From Pseudomonas oryzihabitans (GTDB taxonomy: Bacteria; Pseudomonadota; Gammaproteobacteria; Pseudomonadales; Pseudomonadaceae): DNA of 64,000 nt. The translations under genes and the position numbers were made by a program. Shown one piece after another: positions 9,444 to 21,730 of this stretch (its first letter is position 1; every line of letters starts with the position of its first letter). The stretch lies in NCBI RefSeq assembly GCF_001518815.1, contig NZ_CP013987.1:408501-472500 (forward strand), written 5' to 3'. The notes beneath the pieces are model-generated. The model was given only the letters and a program-made list of their open reading frames with translations. It was not told where the DNA came from and did not search any database.

Positions 9444-12222
9444 GATAGCCTTGAATGCCTCTGTCCAGGAAGCCTTCGGTCTTGCCGCCGAAGACGTTGC
9501 CGAGTCCCTTGAGCACGATTTGCAGGAAGATCCCGCGATCGGCTTCGGAGCTCTGGGCGGTGTAGAAGACGTCGTCTTCGCTCTTGAGCCAGTAGCGGCT
9601 GATCAGGCGCAGCTTCCAGCAGCAGTTGTCGTACTCGAAGCCACCAAAGGCTTCCAGGGTACGGCTCTTGTTGTAGTCGAACTGCCAACGGGCAATGGCG
9701 GACCACTGGGGCACGATCGGCCAGATGAAGGAGATGTCGTGCTGGTCGACCTTGTAGTCGTCGCTGTTGTAGGTGAAGCGGCCAAGGGTGGGATCAAACA
9801 CCCGGACATTGTCACGATAGCGATAGCCGACGTTGAGGATCTTGCCCGGCTCGGCTTCCGGTTGATAGTGGAACATCACGCTGCCGGAGTCGGTCTGGTG
9901 CAGGGTCGGATCCCAGTTGAATTCACCGTTCACGCGCCAGTCGCGATTGAAGCGATACATGCCGGCCAGGGCATAGGGCGAGCGGGAACTGGTGGCCTGG
10001 GGATTGTCGAGATTCTGCCCCAGGCTGCGGGCGTAGGCCAGGTCGTCCTTGGTCAGGCCGGGCAGCTGCACCTCACGATCGCGGAAGTAGAACAGCTGGC
10101 CAAAGCTTACATTGGCCCGCTCGAAGCCATTGGGCTCGATGAAGCGGCTGGTTGCACCCAGAGCCAGCTGGTTGGCATCGCCGATGCGATCGCGACCGGT
10201 GAAGCGGTTGTCGCGCCACAGTGAGCTGTAGCTGAAGGTGTATTCACCGGTATCGAACACCGGCAGGTCGTCCTGGTCGCGATTGGGTACATAGAGGTAC
10301 TTGGCGCGGGGTTCGAAGGTCTGCTTGCCACCTTCGCCGAACAGGTTCGAGGCGCGGTCGAAGTACAGGCCACCATCGAGGCTGAAGATGGGTACCGAAC
10401 GGGTGGGGCTGTCGTTGAAACTGGTCACGCTGGAGCCGGCTGAGGCGCGGCGGCCACCGCCAACCAGCGGCGAGTTCAAATCACTCTGACCGGTGCTGTC
10501 CAGATCCAGGTCATAGCGGGTGTAGGCATAGCGCAACGAGGGCGTCAGGAAGCCCCAAGAGGCGGTCATTGGCCGCGCGATGCCTGGCTCGACATGGTAG
10601 CGATTGCCTTCGGCACGGGTCAGGCCGAAGAGGTTGACGTCGGGGCGGTTGCGCACGTTGGTGCGGTTGCCGTTGTCATCCAGGTCGAAGTAGGTATTGT
10701 CGTCGAAGCTGCGGGTGAAGCGCACCGCCTCGGTGTCGTAGGTGAAGTCCAGACCGCCCGGGTTGTAGGGCAGGGCACCGCTCAGGGTCAACTGCGGCAG
10801 GCGGTTGTAGGGCGTCACGTCGGAGACGGTGGCCAGCTGGTAGGCCTGGGCATTGAGGCCGGCGACGAAGGTATCGCCACGGTAGGTCAGGCGACCCTGC
10901 TGGTTGACGTAGGTCGGCTTGTTGATGCCGAGGTCCGTTTCCAGGTCCTGGAAGTAGTAGGGATCGCTGATGCGGGTGTAGTCCACCTCGGCCATCAAAC
11001 GCGAATCCAGGCCGCTGCGATTCTTCCAGCCGTACAGCCAGCGGCTGTCGGTGGCTTCCGGTTCGCCCTCGTGCTCCGGGTCGGTGTCCTTGAGGTAGGA
11101 GCCGTACACCTGGCCTTCGCTGCTGTGGGTCAGGTAGCGGAACTCACCCTCGGTCTGCAGGCCGTGCTTGGCCATGTAGCGCGGATAGAGGGTGGCATCG
11201 TAGTTGGGTGCCAGGTTGAAGTAGTAGGGCGTGGTGATCGCGAAGCCGGTGTCGCTGGACGTACTGATCGAGGGCGCCAGGAAACCGGACTGCCGACGGT
11301 CGTCGATCGGGAAATAGATGAACGGCGTGTAGAGGACCGGAATGTCCTTGACCCGCAGGGTGGCATTGGTCGCATAGCCCAGGCCGGTGGCCGGATTCAG
11401 GGTGACGGTATTGCCCTTGACCTGCCAGGCGTTGCTGCCCGGTTCGCAGGTGGTGTAGGTGCCATCCTTGAGGCGGATGATGGCGTCGTCGCCGCGCTTG
11501 GCGTAGAGCGCGCTGCCGCGGGCCCGGCTCTGGTGCATGACGAATTCGGCGTTGTCGACCTGGACCTGGCCGTTGTCCAGCTGCATGTCGGCCTTGTCGC
11601 CGACCATCAGCAGGCCGTTGTCGCGGAATTTGACGTTGCCCTTGAGCTCGCCGCGATTCTCCAGCTGGTGCAGGTTGGCCTCCTGGGACTCCACCTGCAT
11701 GCCGCCCTGACGCAAGACCACGTCACCGGCGAGGGTGGCGACCTGCTGCTCCTGCTCGTAGCGCGAGGTCTTGGCGGAGACGTAGGTCGGAGCCTTGGCA
11801 GTCGGGGTGTCGTCGTACATGCCCGGACGCTGCGGCTCGACATAGGCGCCGCTGCAGTAGGGGCCGGTCTCGGCCAATTGGGCCGGGGTCAGCTGATCGC
11901 GCGGGACCCAGTCCAGGTGGCTGTAGTCGGCGCTGCGGGACTTGAGGGCGCGACCCTTGCTCTCGGTCACCAGGACGGCATCGTCGCCCTTGCGCGCGGC
12001 GGGCTGCGCCGCGACGCCCTGGGTCTCACCCTGGCTGGGGCGGGGCGGAATGGCCGCTGTCGGCGCCTGGGTGTTGCACGACCAGCCACCGCCGGCCCCG
12101 GCGCTGCAGCTGAACTGCTCGGCGGGCGCGGCGATGAGGGCGGTGACCGGCTGCATGGCGAGCAGGCTGCCGGTTACCAAGAGGGGAAATTTTCTGCGAA
12201 ACGCGGGGGTTTTCACGGCCAT
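9418..12222 (-). CDS. lptD: LPS-assembly outer membrane protein LptD
   Basis: 934 residues. Outer-membrane beta-barrel that inserts lipopolysaccharide into the outer leaflet with LptE. An N-terminal signal peptide (about 1-32) is followed by FSCSAG..WSCNT (Cys39, Cys49), a periplasmic jellyroll OstA domain with repeats such as [19 protein letters not shown], and a large C-terminal barrel. The CC pair in DNCCWKLRL near the C-terminus is the partner of the conserved LptD inter-domain disulfides. First gene of the cluster, divergent from amgK across 119 nt. Confidence 0.96.
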   Translation of the reverse strand: MAVKTPAFRRKFPLLVTGSLLAMQPVTALIAAPAEQFSCSAGAGGGWSCNTQAPTAAIPPRPSQGETQGVAAQPAARKGDDAVLVTESKGRALKSRSADYSHLDWVPRDQLTPAQLAETGPYCSGAYVEPQRPGMYDDTPTAKAPTYVSAKTSRYEQEQQVATLAGDVVLRQGGMQVESQEANLHQLENRGELKGNVKFRDNGLLMVGDKADMQLDNGQVQVDNAEFVMHQSRARGSALYAKRGDDAIIRLKDGTYTTCEPGSNAWQVKGNTVTLNPATGLGYATNATLRVKDIPVLYTPFIYFPIDDRRQSGFLAPSISTSSDTGFAITTPYYFNLAPNYDATLYPRYMAKHGLQTEGEFRYLTHSSEGQVYGSYLKDTDPEHEGEPEATDSRWLYGWKNRSGLDSRLMAEVDYTRISDPYYFQDLETDLGINKPTYVNQQGRLTYRGDTFVAGLNAQAYQLATVSDVTPYNRLPQLTLSGALPYNPGGLDFTYDTEAVRFTRSFDDNTYFDLDDNGNRTNVRNRPDVNLFGLTRAEGNRYHVEPGIARPMTASWGFLTPSLRYAYTRYDLDLDSTGQSDLNSPLVGGGRRASAGSSVTSFNDSPTRSVPIFSLDGGLYFDRASNLFGEGGKQTFEPRAKYLYVPNRDQDDLPVFDTGEYTFSYSSLWRDNRFTGRDRIGDANQLALGATSRFIEPNGFERANVSFGQLFYFRDREVQLPGLTKDDLAYARSLGQNLDNPQATSSRSPYALAGMYRFNRDWRVNGEFNWDPTLHQTDSGSVMFHYQPEAEPGKILNVGYRYRDNVRVFDPTLGRFTYNSDDYKVDQHDISFIWPIVPQWSAIARWQFDYNKSRTLEAFGGFEYDNCCWKLRLISRYWLKSEDDVFYTAQSSEADRGIFLQIVLKGLGNVFGGKTEGFLDRGIQGYREREDQAM

Positions 12223-12341
12223 CCTTAAAGTCGTCCTGCACGCCGGCCATTAAGGGGCCGCGGCCTCTCGATGGGCTCAAAAAGATAGCGGATAATAAAA
12301 CATGACCTGCGCATCGGCTAGGGCCGGGGGATCCGCTGCAA

Positions 12342-14761
<2,420 letters not shown>

Positions 14762-14787
<26 letters not shown>

Positions 14788-15769
14788 GGGCCGACGGCAG
14801 GCGCTCCAGCCAGGCGCGCAGGCGGCGAACGGTCTGCTCCTGCTCTGCAGCCCGGTCGCCCGGGATGACCGGCAATTCGATCTGCCGATAGCCCTTGTTG
14901 GCCTTTTGCGCCGCGCGCTCCTTGCGCTGCTGTGCGGGCTGGCCGGGGGCGTGCACCAGATCGGCGATCTGCAGGTCGGTCTTGCCCATGGTGGCGTCCA
15001 GTCGCGGCGGCATACCCTGCGGCGCGCGGGCATCGATGAGTACCAGTTGCTTGACCTCGGCTGGCTCCTTTTCCGCCAGGTAGCGCGCCGCCCAGTAGGC
15101 GCCGGTCCCGTGACCGGCCAGCACGATGGGATTGGCGCCCTGTTGCAGCGCCAGATCGATACCGGCGGCGATGCGTGCTAGCACCCGGGCGGTCTGGGCG
15201 TTGGCCGCGGCTTCGGGATCGGCGGGCGTGACCGCTGCCTGAGCGGGCTCGCCACTGCCCGCCTCGGCCTGCGTTGGAGCGGCCGGCGCCGTGCCACTGC
15301 CGCCGGTGACCGGCGGTGCCTTCTGTTCGCTGTTGGCCTGGGCGTCGGTGTCCACGGGAGCCGTGTCCCGTTCGATCGCCACCACGGGGTCATAGGGATC
15401 GGGCAGGCTGAGGCTGATGGTCTGCCACCCGTAGGTGGGCAGCTCCTGACGCACTGGGGCTATCACATTGGGCCAGTCGGCCGATTCGCCATCGCCCGGC
15501 ACCAGCACCACCGTCCCGGCGGTCTTGGCGCGGGCGCTGGGTAACAGCAGGGCGAGAAAGGACTCGTCGCCGGCCTGCAGGGTCTTCTGCTGCTCGGCGG
15601 GTAGCTGCCGCATGAGTGCCTGTTGCTGCTCCTGGCTGCGCGTCAACGCTGGCGCCAGGCGTTTGGTCGGTGCCTGGGGCGCCGGCGTGGGCGCCTCTTC
15701 GGCCAGGACCGGTGTGGTCAAGCCGAGCAGCAGGAGGAGGCAGAGGGGCAGAGGGGCAGGCAACGACAT
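14762..15769 (-). CDS. DUF3530 family exported protein, alpha/beta-hydrolase-like
   Basis: 335 residues. Signal peptide (about 1-23, ending VLA), then a predicted alpha/beta-hydrolase-like protein of the DUF3530 family, which is common in Pseudomonas and of unknown function. The position where hydrolases carry the G-x-S-x-G nucleophile elbow reads GHGTG, so the usual Ser is absent; activity cannot be assumed. A low-complexity Ala/Pro/Glu-rich insert occupies about residues 140-190. Convergent with djlA, sharing 26 nt. Confidence 0.82.
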
Positions 15770-15905
15770 CGGGCGGAATCCTCAAGGGAGACGGTTGACC
15801 CTGACGAGCCTACCGCCGTTCGCCTCGTCGGGGCAGCGGGAACGCCTTAGCGGCAGACGGATCTCCGTTACAATGCCGCCACTTAACCTTCGCCGAGGCT
15901 ATCCC

Positions 15906-16583
15906 ATGCAACCCTTCGCCATCGCTCCCTCGATCCTGTCCGCCGATTTCGCCCGCCTGGGCGAGGAAGTCGACAAGGTCCTCGCCGCCGGTGCCGACAT
16001 GGTCCATTTCGACGTGATGGACAATCACTATGTGCCCAACCTCACCATCGGCCCCATGGTCTGCAAGGCGTTGCGCAACTACGGGGTGACCGCGCCCATC
16101 GACGTGCACCTGATGGTCAAGCCGGTGGATCGCATCATCGGCGACTTCATCGAGGCCGGCGCCACCGACATCACCTTCCATCCCGAGGCCTCCGAGCACA
16201 TCGACCGCTCGCTGCAGCTGATCAAGGATGGCGGCTGCCGGGCCGGCCTGGTATTCAATCCGGCCACTTCGCTGGACGTGCTCAAGTACGTGATGGACAA
16301 GGTCGACATGGTGCTGCTGATGAGCGTCAACCCCGGCTTCGGTGGCCAGAAATTCATTCCTGGCACCCTGGACAAGCTGCGCGAGGCGCGTGCCCTGATC
16401 GACGCCTCGGGCCGGCCGATCCGCCTGGAAATCGATGGCGGCGTCAACGTCAAGAACATCGGCGAGATCGCCCGCGCGGGTGCCGACACCTTCGTTGCCG
16501 GCTCGGCCATCTTCGGCCAGGCGGACTATGCCGCGGTGATCCAGGCGATGCGCGCCGAGCTGGCCAAGGCCCAGTCGGTATGA
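15906..16583 (+). CDS. rpe: Ribulose-phosphate 3-epimerase
   Basis: 225 residues, complete TIM-barrel epimerase. Interconverts ribulose-5-phosphate and xylulose-5-phosphate in the pentose phosphate pathway. Conserved [13 protein letters not shown], the metal-ligand segment [23 protein letters not shown] and the phosphate-gripping [12 protein letters not shown] are present. The start [15 protein letters not shown] is used; in-frame sequence upstream is spacer. The stop overlaps the gph start by four bases. Confidence 0.96.
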   Translation: MQPFAIAPSILSADFARLGEEVDKVLAAGADMVHFDVMDNHYVPNLTIGPMVCKALRNYGVTAPIDVHLMVKPVDRIIGDFIEAGATDITFHPEASEHIDRSLQLIKDGGCRAGLVFNPATSLDVLKYVMDKVDMVLLMSVNPGFGGQKFIPGTLDKLREARALIDASGRPIRLEIDGGVNVKNIGEIARAGADTFVAGSAIFGQADYAAVIQAMRAELAKAQSV

Positions 16584-17260
16584 GCGCCCTGGTGCAGCTC
16601 GGCGGCGGGCATCCGCCCGCGCTGGTGATGTTCGACCTCGACGGCACGCTGCTGGATTCCGCGCCCGATCTGGCCACGGCGGTGGACGCCATGCTCGAAC
16701 GCCTGGGCCGTGCGCCGGCGGGGCTGGACAAGGTGCGCCTGTGGATCGGCAATGGCGCCCGGGTGCTGGTGCGCCGCGCCCTGGCCGATGGCATGGAGCA
16801 CGGCGCCGTGGACGATGGCGCTGCCGATAGCGCCCTGGCACTGTTCATGGAACTCTATGGCGGCAGCCACGCCCTGACCCGCGTCTATCCGGGCGTGCTG
16901 GACTGTCTGGCGCTGCTGCGCACCCTGGGCGTGCGCCTGGCGGTGATCACCAACAAGCCGGAGCGCTTCGTCGCGCCGCTGCTGGCGGACATGGGCCTGG
17001 GCGATTTCGACTGGATCGTCGGTGGCGATACCCTGCCACAGCAGAAACCCGATCCGGCCGGCCTGCTGTGGGTGATGGCGCAGGCGGGGGTGGCCGCCGA
17101 CCGCGCCCTGTTCATCGGCGACTCGCGCAACGATATCCGTGCCGCCCGCGCCGCCGGGGTACGCTGCGTGGCCCTGAGCTACGGCTACAACCACGGCGAG
17201 CCCATCGCCAACGAGGCGCCGGATCTGGTCGTCGACGATCTGCGCGAGCTGTTCATCTAG
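16580..17260 (+). CDS. gph: Phosphoglycolate phosphatase (HAD family)
   Basis: 226 residues. Dephosphorylates 2-phosphoglycolate arising from DNA repair and oxidative metabolism. HAD motif [16 protein letters not shown] (nucleophile Asp19, Asp21), motif II ITNK and motif [16 protein letters not shown] are visible. Coupled to rpe by an ATGA overlap and followed by the trp leader; rpe-gph-trpE is the familiar Pseudomonas order. Confidence 0.94.
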   Translation: MSALVQLGGGHPPALVMFDLDGTLLDSAPDLATAVDAMLERLGRAPAGLDKVRLWIGNGARVLVRRALADGMEHGAVDDGAADSALALFMELYGGSHALTRVYPGVLDCLALLRTLGVRLAVITNKPERFVAPLLADMGLGDFDWIVGGDTLPQQKPDPAGLLWVMAQAGVAADRALFIGDSRNDIRAARAAGVRCVALSYGYNHGEPIANEAPDLVVDDLRELFI

Positions 17261-17385
17261 CACGCCGACATGGCCGGCCGGTTGCCATGCTGGGCCGGCT
17301 AGGCTAACGTGGCCCTTCAATCCCCGCCCCAAGAGCAAGAGATCGCATCGTGGTGGTCACCCGCACAGGCTCCTCGCGAGCATGG

Positions 17386-17430
17386 ATGAAGGTCATCAAG
17401 GCCCTGGCCCGTTGGCGCTGGCGCGCCTGA
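17386..17430 (+). CDS. trp leader peptide (14 aa, Trp-Arg-Trp)
   Basis: ATG-TGA frame of 15 codons encoding MKVIKALARWRWRA, with two Trp codons separated by one Arg codon. It sits 72 nt ahead of trpE in a 242-nt spacer. This is the layout of a ribosome-mediated attenuator: stalling at the Trp codons when charged tRNA-Trp is scarce would favour expression of trpEGDC. Attenuation of trp genes is known in pseudomonads (reported for P. putida). A weak AGCATGG precedes the ATG. Called from gene context and codon content. Confidence 0.75.
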   Translation: MKVIKALARWRWRA

Positions 17431-17483
17431 CTTTGTCCTGGCCGGTATCAGACCGGCGCGCTGTGCACTTGACCTTTCGTTTT
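17421..17483 (+). promoter_or_regulatory. Candidate trp attenuator (mutually exclusive stems)
   Basis: GCGCGCC (17421-17427, inside the leader peptide's last codons) can pair with GGCGCGC (17455-17461), or GCCGGT (17441-17446) can pair with ACCGGC (17452-17457). The two pairings share bases 17455-17457, so they exclude each other. Two short T tracts follow at 17475-17477 and 17480-17483. The terminator stem is not directly abutted by the T-rich stretch, so which structure terminates is uncertain. Confidence 0.5.
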
Positions 17484-17502
17484 CCTCGCCACGAGGCTGA
17501 TC

Positions 17503-18981
17503 ATGACCCGCGACGACTTCCTGCGCCTGGCCGCTCAAGGCTATAACCGCATTCCCCTGGCCTTCGAAACCCTGGCCGACTTCGACACCCCGCTGTCTCT
17601 CTATCTCAAGCTGGCCGATGCGCCCAACTCCTATCTGTTGGAATCGGTGCAGGGTGGCGAGAAGTGGGGTCGCTATTCCATCATCGGCCTGCCCTGCCGC
17701 ACGTTGCTGCGCGCTCGTGGCTACGAGGTCACCGTGCACGAGGGCGAGCAACAGCTCGAAGCCTGCACCGTCGAGGATCCGCTGGCCTTCGTCGAGGCCT
17801 TCAAGGCCCGCTATCGCGTGCCGGTCGTGCCCAACCTGCCCAAGTTCGATGGCGGTCTGGTGGGTTACTTCGGTTATGACTGCGTGCGTTATGTCGAAAA
17901 GCGCCTGGGGGCCAGTCCCAATCCCGATCCGCTAGGCACTCCAGACATCCTGCTGATGGTGTCGGACGAGGTGGTAGTCTTTGACAACCTCGCCGGCAAG
18001 CTGCACTGCATCGTGCTGGTGGATCCCAGCCAGCCGGAGGCCTATGAGCAGGGCCAGGCCCGGCTGGCCGCGCTGCGTGAGCGTATCCGCCAGCCGATCA
18101 TCCCGCGGCTGGGGCTGGACTTCGCCGCAGTAGGTGCCGGCAGCGAGCCCGAGTTTCGCTCCAGCTACAGCCGGGCTGACTACGAGAACGCCGTTGAGCG
18201 GATCAAGGCTTACATCCTGGCCGGCGACTGCATGCAGGTCGTGCCCTCGCAGCGCATGACCATCGACTTCCAGGCGGCGCCCATCGACCTCTACCGGGCG
18301 CTGCGCTGCTTCAATCCCACGCCCTACATGTATTTCTTCAACTTCGGTGATTTCCACGTGGTCGGCAGTTCGCCCGAGGTGCTGGTGCGGGTGGAGGACG
18401 GCGAGATCACCGTGCGCCCCATCGCCGGTACCCGCCCGCGCGGGGCCACCGAGGAGGCCGACCTGGCACTGGAGCGCGATCTGCTGGCCGATGCCAAGGA
18501 GCTGGCCGAGCACCTGATGCTGATCGACCTAGGCCGCAACGACGTGGGCCGGGTATCCGCCACCGGCAGCGTGAGCCTCACCGAGAAGATGGTCATCGAG
18601 CGCTATTCCAACGTGATGCACATCGTCAGCAACGTCACCGGCCGGCTCAAGCCCGAGCTGAGCGCCATGGACGCCCTGCGCGCCATCCTGCCGGCCGGAA
18701 CCCTGTCCGGAGCACCAAAGATCCGCGCCATGGAGATCATCGACGAACTGGAGCCGGTCAAGCGTGGCATCTATGGCGGCGCCGTGGGCTATCTGGCCTG
18801 GAACGGCAACATGGACACCGCCATCGCCATCCGCACCGCGGTGATCAAGGACGGCGAGCTGCACGTGCAGGCGGGCGGTGGCATCGTCGCCGACTCCCAG
18901 CCGGCGGCAGAGTGGGAAGAGACCCTCAACAAGCGTCGCGCCATGTTCCGCGCCGTCACCCTTGCCGAACAGTCCGTCTGA
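17503..18981 (+). CDS. trpE: Anthranilate synthase component I
   Basis: 492 residues. Chorismate to anthranilate with TrpG-derived ammonia, the first committed step of tryptophan synthesis. The LLESV motif (45-49) is the feedback Trp-binding site; the C-terminal chorismate-binding domain contains [16 protein letters not shown] and [14 protein letters not shown] Trp-codon leader lies upstream. The gap to trpG is only 10 nt, unlike P. aeruginosa, where the R/F pyocin cluster lies between trpE and trpGDC. Confidence 0.97.
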   Translation: MTRDDFLRLAAQGYNRIPLAFETLADFDTPLSLYLKLADAPNSYLLESVQGGEKWGRYSIIGLPCRTLLRARGYEVTVHEGEQQLEACTVEDPLAFVEAFKARYRVPVVPNLPKFDGGLVGYFGYDCVRYVEKRLGASPNPDPLGTPDILLMVSDEVVVFDNLAGKLHCIVLVDPSQPEAYEQGQARLAALRERIRQPIIPRLGLDFAAVGAGSEPEFRSSYSRADYENAVERIKAYILAGDCMQVVPSQRMTIDFQAAPIDLYRALRCFNPTPYMYFFNFGDFHVVGSSPEVLVRVEDGEITVRPIAGTRPRGATEEADLALERDLLADAKELAEHLMLIDLGRNDVGRVSATGSVSLTEKMVIERYSNVMHIVSNVTGRLKPELSAMDALRAILPAGTLSGAPKIRAMEIIDELEPVKRGIYGGAVGYLAWNGNMDTAIAIRTAVIKDGELHVQAGGGIVADSQPAAEWEETLNKRRAMFRAVTLAEQSV

Positions 18982-18991
18982 GGAGCCTGCC

Positions 18992-19585
18992 ATGTTGCTG
19001 ATGCTGGATAACTACGATTCCTTCACCTACAACCTGGTGCAGTACCTGGGCGAGCTGGGTGCCGAGGTCAAGGTGGTACGCAACGACGAGGTGCCGGTCG
19101 AGGCGATCGAGGAACTGGCCCCGGAGCGCATCGTCGTCTCCCCTGGCCCCTGCACGCCCAACGAGGCGGGTATCTCCCTGGCTACCCTGGAGCGCTTCGC
19201 CGGCAAGCTGCCGGTCTTGGGCGTCTGCCTGGGCCATCAGAGCCTGGGTCAGGCCTTTGGCGGTGAAGTCGTGCGGGCACGCGAGCCGATGCACGGCAAG
19301 ACCAGCCCGGTCTATCACAATGGCGAAGGCGTCTTCGCCGGCCTGCCCAATCCTTTCACCGTGACCCGCTACCACTCCCTGGTGGTCAAGCGCGAGACCC
19401 TGCCCGAGTGCCTGGAAATCACTGCCTGGACCCAGCATCCGGACGGCAGCATGGACGAGATCATGGGGCTGCGGCACCGCGAATTCATGATCGAAGGGGT
19501 GCAGTTTCACCCCGAGTCCATCCTCACCGAGCATGGCCACGATCTGCTGGCCAACTTTCTCCAGCAGCAGGGAGGGCGTCGTTAG
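18992..19585 (+). CDS. trpG: Anthranilate synthase component II (glutamine amidotransferase)
   Basis: 197 residues. Supplies ammonia from glutamine to TrpE. Class I amidotransferase triad: nucleophile Cys79 in VLGVCLGHQ, and His/Glu in the C-terminal FHPES. N-terminal [13 protein letters not shown] is typical. The ATG at 18992 follows an AGGAG 10 nt after trpE; the TAG stop is immediately followed by the trpD ATG. Confidence 0.97.
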   Translation: MLLMLDNYDSFTYNLVQYLGELGAEVKVVRNDEVPVEAIEELAPERIVVSPGPCTPNEAGISLATLERFAGKLPVLGVCLGHQSLGQAFGGEVVRAREPMHGKTSPVYHNGEGVFAGLPNPFTVTRYHSLVVKRETLPECLEITAWTQHPDGSMDEIMGLRHREFMIEGVQFHPESILTEHGHDLLANFLQQQGGRR

Positions 19586-20635
19586 ATGGACATCAAGCAA
19601 GCCTTGGATCGCATCAGCGGGCAACTCGACCTCAATGTGGCGGAGATGCAGGCGGTGATGCGCCAGATCATGACCGGTGGCGCCGACGAGGCGCAGATCG
19701 GTGCCTTCCTCATGGGCATGCGCATCAAGAGCGAGACCATCGACGAGATCTGCGGCGCGGTCAGCGTGATGCGCGAACTGGTCACCCCGGTGGCGCTGCC
19801 GAGCCTCGACCATGTGGTCGACGTGGTAGGCACCGGCGGCGACGGCGCCAATATCTTCAACGTCTCCTCGGCCTCGGTGTTCGTGGTGGCGGCGGCAGGC
19901 GGCAAGGTGGCCAAGCACGGTAATCGTGCGGTCTCCGGCAAGAGCGGCAGCGCCGACCTGCTGGAGGCGGCCGGCATCTACCTGGAGCTGACGCCTGCGC
20001 AGATCGCCCGCTGCGTCGAGCAGGTGGGCGTCGGCTTCATGTTCGCCCAGTCGCACCACAGTGCCATGCGCCATGCCGCCGGCCCGCGCCGTTCGCTGGG
20101 GCTGCGCACCCTGTTCAACATGCTTGGCCCGCTGACCAATCCGGCCGGTGTCCGTCACCAGGTGGTCGGGGTGTTCAGCGCCGCGCTGTGCCGACCCCTG
20201 GCCGAGGTGCTGCAGCGCCTGGGCAGTCAGCATGTGCTGGTGGTGCATTCCCGCGATGGCCTGGACGAATTCAGCCTGGCCGCCGCGACCCAGGTGGCCG
20301 AGCTCAAGGACGGCAGCATCAGCGAGTACCAGGTGCTGCCGGAGGACCTGGGCATCAAGAGCCAGACCCTGGTCGGCCTGACCGTGGACAGCCCCGCGGC
20401 CTCCCTGGCGCTGATCCGCGATGCCCTCGGTCGACGCAAGACCGAGGCCGGGCAAAAGGCCGCCGACATGATCGTGCTCAACGCCGGCGCGGCGCTCTAC
20501 GCCGCGGATCTCGCCCATAGTCTGCATGAAGGGGTACTCTTGGCTCACGACGCGCTCTACAGCGGCCTGGCCCGGGAAAAGCTGGATGAGCTCGCCCATT
20601 TCACATCCGTCTATCGAGAGGAGGGTCGCCTGTGA
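19586..20635 (+). CDS. trpD: Anthranilate phosphoribosyltransferase
   Basis: 349 residues. Joins anthranilate and PRPP, the second pathway step. PRPP-binding GTGGDG at 82-87, followed by [37 protein letters not shown] conserved segments of the family (19855-19950). Directly abuts trpG; its TGA overlaps the GTG start of trpC. Confidence 0.97.
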   Translation: MDIKQALDRISGQLDLNVAEMQAVMRQIMTGGADEAQIGAFLMGMRIKSETIDEICGAVSVMRELVTPVALPSLDHVVDVVGTGGDGANIFNVSSASVFVVAAAGGKVAKHGNRAVSGKSGSADLLEAAGIYLELTPAQIARCVEQVGVGFMFAQSHHSAMRHAAGPRRSLGLRTLFNMLGPLTNPAGVRHQVVGVFSAALCRPLAEVLQRLGSQHVLVVHSRDGLDEFSLAAATQVAELKDGSISEYQVLPEDLGIKSQTLVGLTVDSPAASLALIRDALGRRKTEAGQKAADMIVLNAGAALYAADLAHSLHEGVLLAHDALYSGLAREKLDELAHFTSVYREEGRL

Positions 20636-21459
20636 GTGTGCCAACCGTGTTGCAGAAGATCCTGGCCCGCAAGGCCGAGGAAATCGCCCAGCTCAAGGCC
20701 CGTACCAGCCTGGCCGAACTCGAGGCCCTGGCCCGGGCCGCCGATGCACCACGCGGTTTCGCCCGCGCCCTGCAGACCCAAGTGGCACGCAAGGAAGCGG
20801 CGGTCATCGCCGAGGTGAAGAAGGCGTCGCCAAGCAAGGGTGTGATCCGTGAACACTTCGTGCCAGCCGAGATCGCCCGCAGCTACGCCCTGGGTGGGGC
20901 TACCTGCCTGAGCGTGCTCACCGACGTCGATTTCTTCCAGGGCGGTAACGCCTACCTGCAGGAGGCCCGCGGCGCCTGCGAACTGCCGGTGATCCGCAAG
21001 GACTTCCTCATCGATCCCTTTCAGGTAGTGGAAGCTCGTGCCATCGGTGCCGACTGCATCCTCCTGATCGTCGCCGCGCTGGACGATGGCCTGATGGGCG
21101 AATTGGCCGCCACCGCCAAGTCCGTCGGCCTGGACGTGCTGGTCGAGGTCCACGACGGTGCCGAGCTGGAGCGTGCGCTCAAGGTGCTGGATACCCCGCT
21201 GGTGGGCATCAACAACCGCAACCTGCATACCTTCGAGGTCAGTCTCGAGACCACGCTGGAGCTGCTGCCGCGCATTCCTCAGGATCGCCTGGTGATCACC
21301 GAAAGCGGCATTCTCAATCGCGCCGATGTGGAGCTGATGGAGGTCAACGAGGTGCGTTCCTTCCTGGTGGGCGAAGCCTTCATGCGCGCCGACGAGCCAG
21401 GGCAGGAGCTGCAGCGGCTGTTCTTCCCTGACCGACGCTTCCCGCTCATGGACGCCTGA
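20632..21459 (+). CDS. trpC: Indole-3-glycerol phosphate synthase
   Basis: 275 residues. Forms indole-3-glycerol phosphate from CdRP. Catalytic [34 protein letters not shown] and TESGI motifs are visible. It is monofunctional, with no fused TrpF domain. The GTG start at 20632 overlaps the trpD stop (GTGA). Followed 19 nt later by a strong terminator that ends trpEGDC. Confidence 0.97.
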   Translation: MSVPTVLQKILARKAEEIAQLKARTSLAELEALARAADAPRGFARALQTQVARKEAAVIAEVKKASPSKGVIREHFVPAEIARSYALGGATCLSVLTDVDFFQGGNAYLQEARGACELPVIRKDFLIDPFQVVEARAIGADCILLIVAALDDGLMGELAATAKSVGLDVLVEVHDGAELERALKVLDTPLVGINNRNLHTFEVSLETTLELLPRIPQDRLVITESGILNRADVELMEVNEVRSFLVGEAFMRADEPGQELQRLFFPDRRFPLMDA

Positions 21460-21478
21460 CTGTTCAGGCGCCTGAACG

Positions 21479-21511
21479 AGGCCTCGGTGGCGACTACCGA
21501 GGCCTTTTTTT
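21479..21511 (+). terminator. Intrinsic terminator after trpC
   Basis: AGGCCTCGGT (21479-21488) pairs perfectly with ACCGAGGCCT (21496-21505) around a 7-nt loop, followed by a run of seven T (21505-21511). Confidence 0.9.
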
Positions 21512-21730
21512 ATGCCGCAAGGTGACCCAAGTCGACTCGCGCCTACCTCAAACGGCGGGAACGACCTCCGTGTACCCGCTGCCGACGAGGGGCTTTGTTT
21601 CCTGACGCCTAAACCCGGTTAATGACCTTCGACCCGCTGAACCGTGGCGGGTCGAGGAGTCGGTCGGCCATCGCGAGGTGCGCCGGGCTCCGCCGCATCA
21701 GGCTATCCATAACCAGGGCAAGCAAGAACC

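Noticed and set aside
10594..12228. 544-codon plus-strand ORF opposite lptD
   Set aside because: Val/Gly/Ala-rich translation with no domain; LptD is clear on the minus strand.
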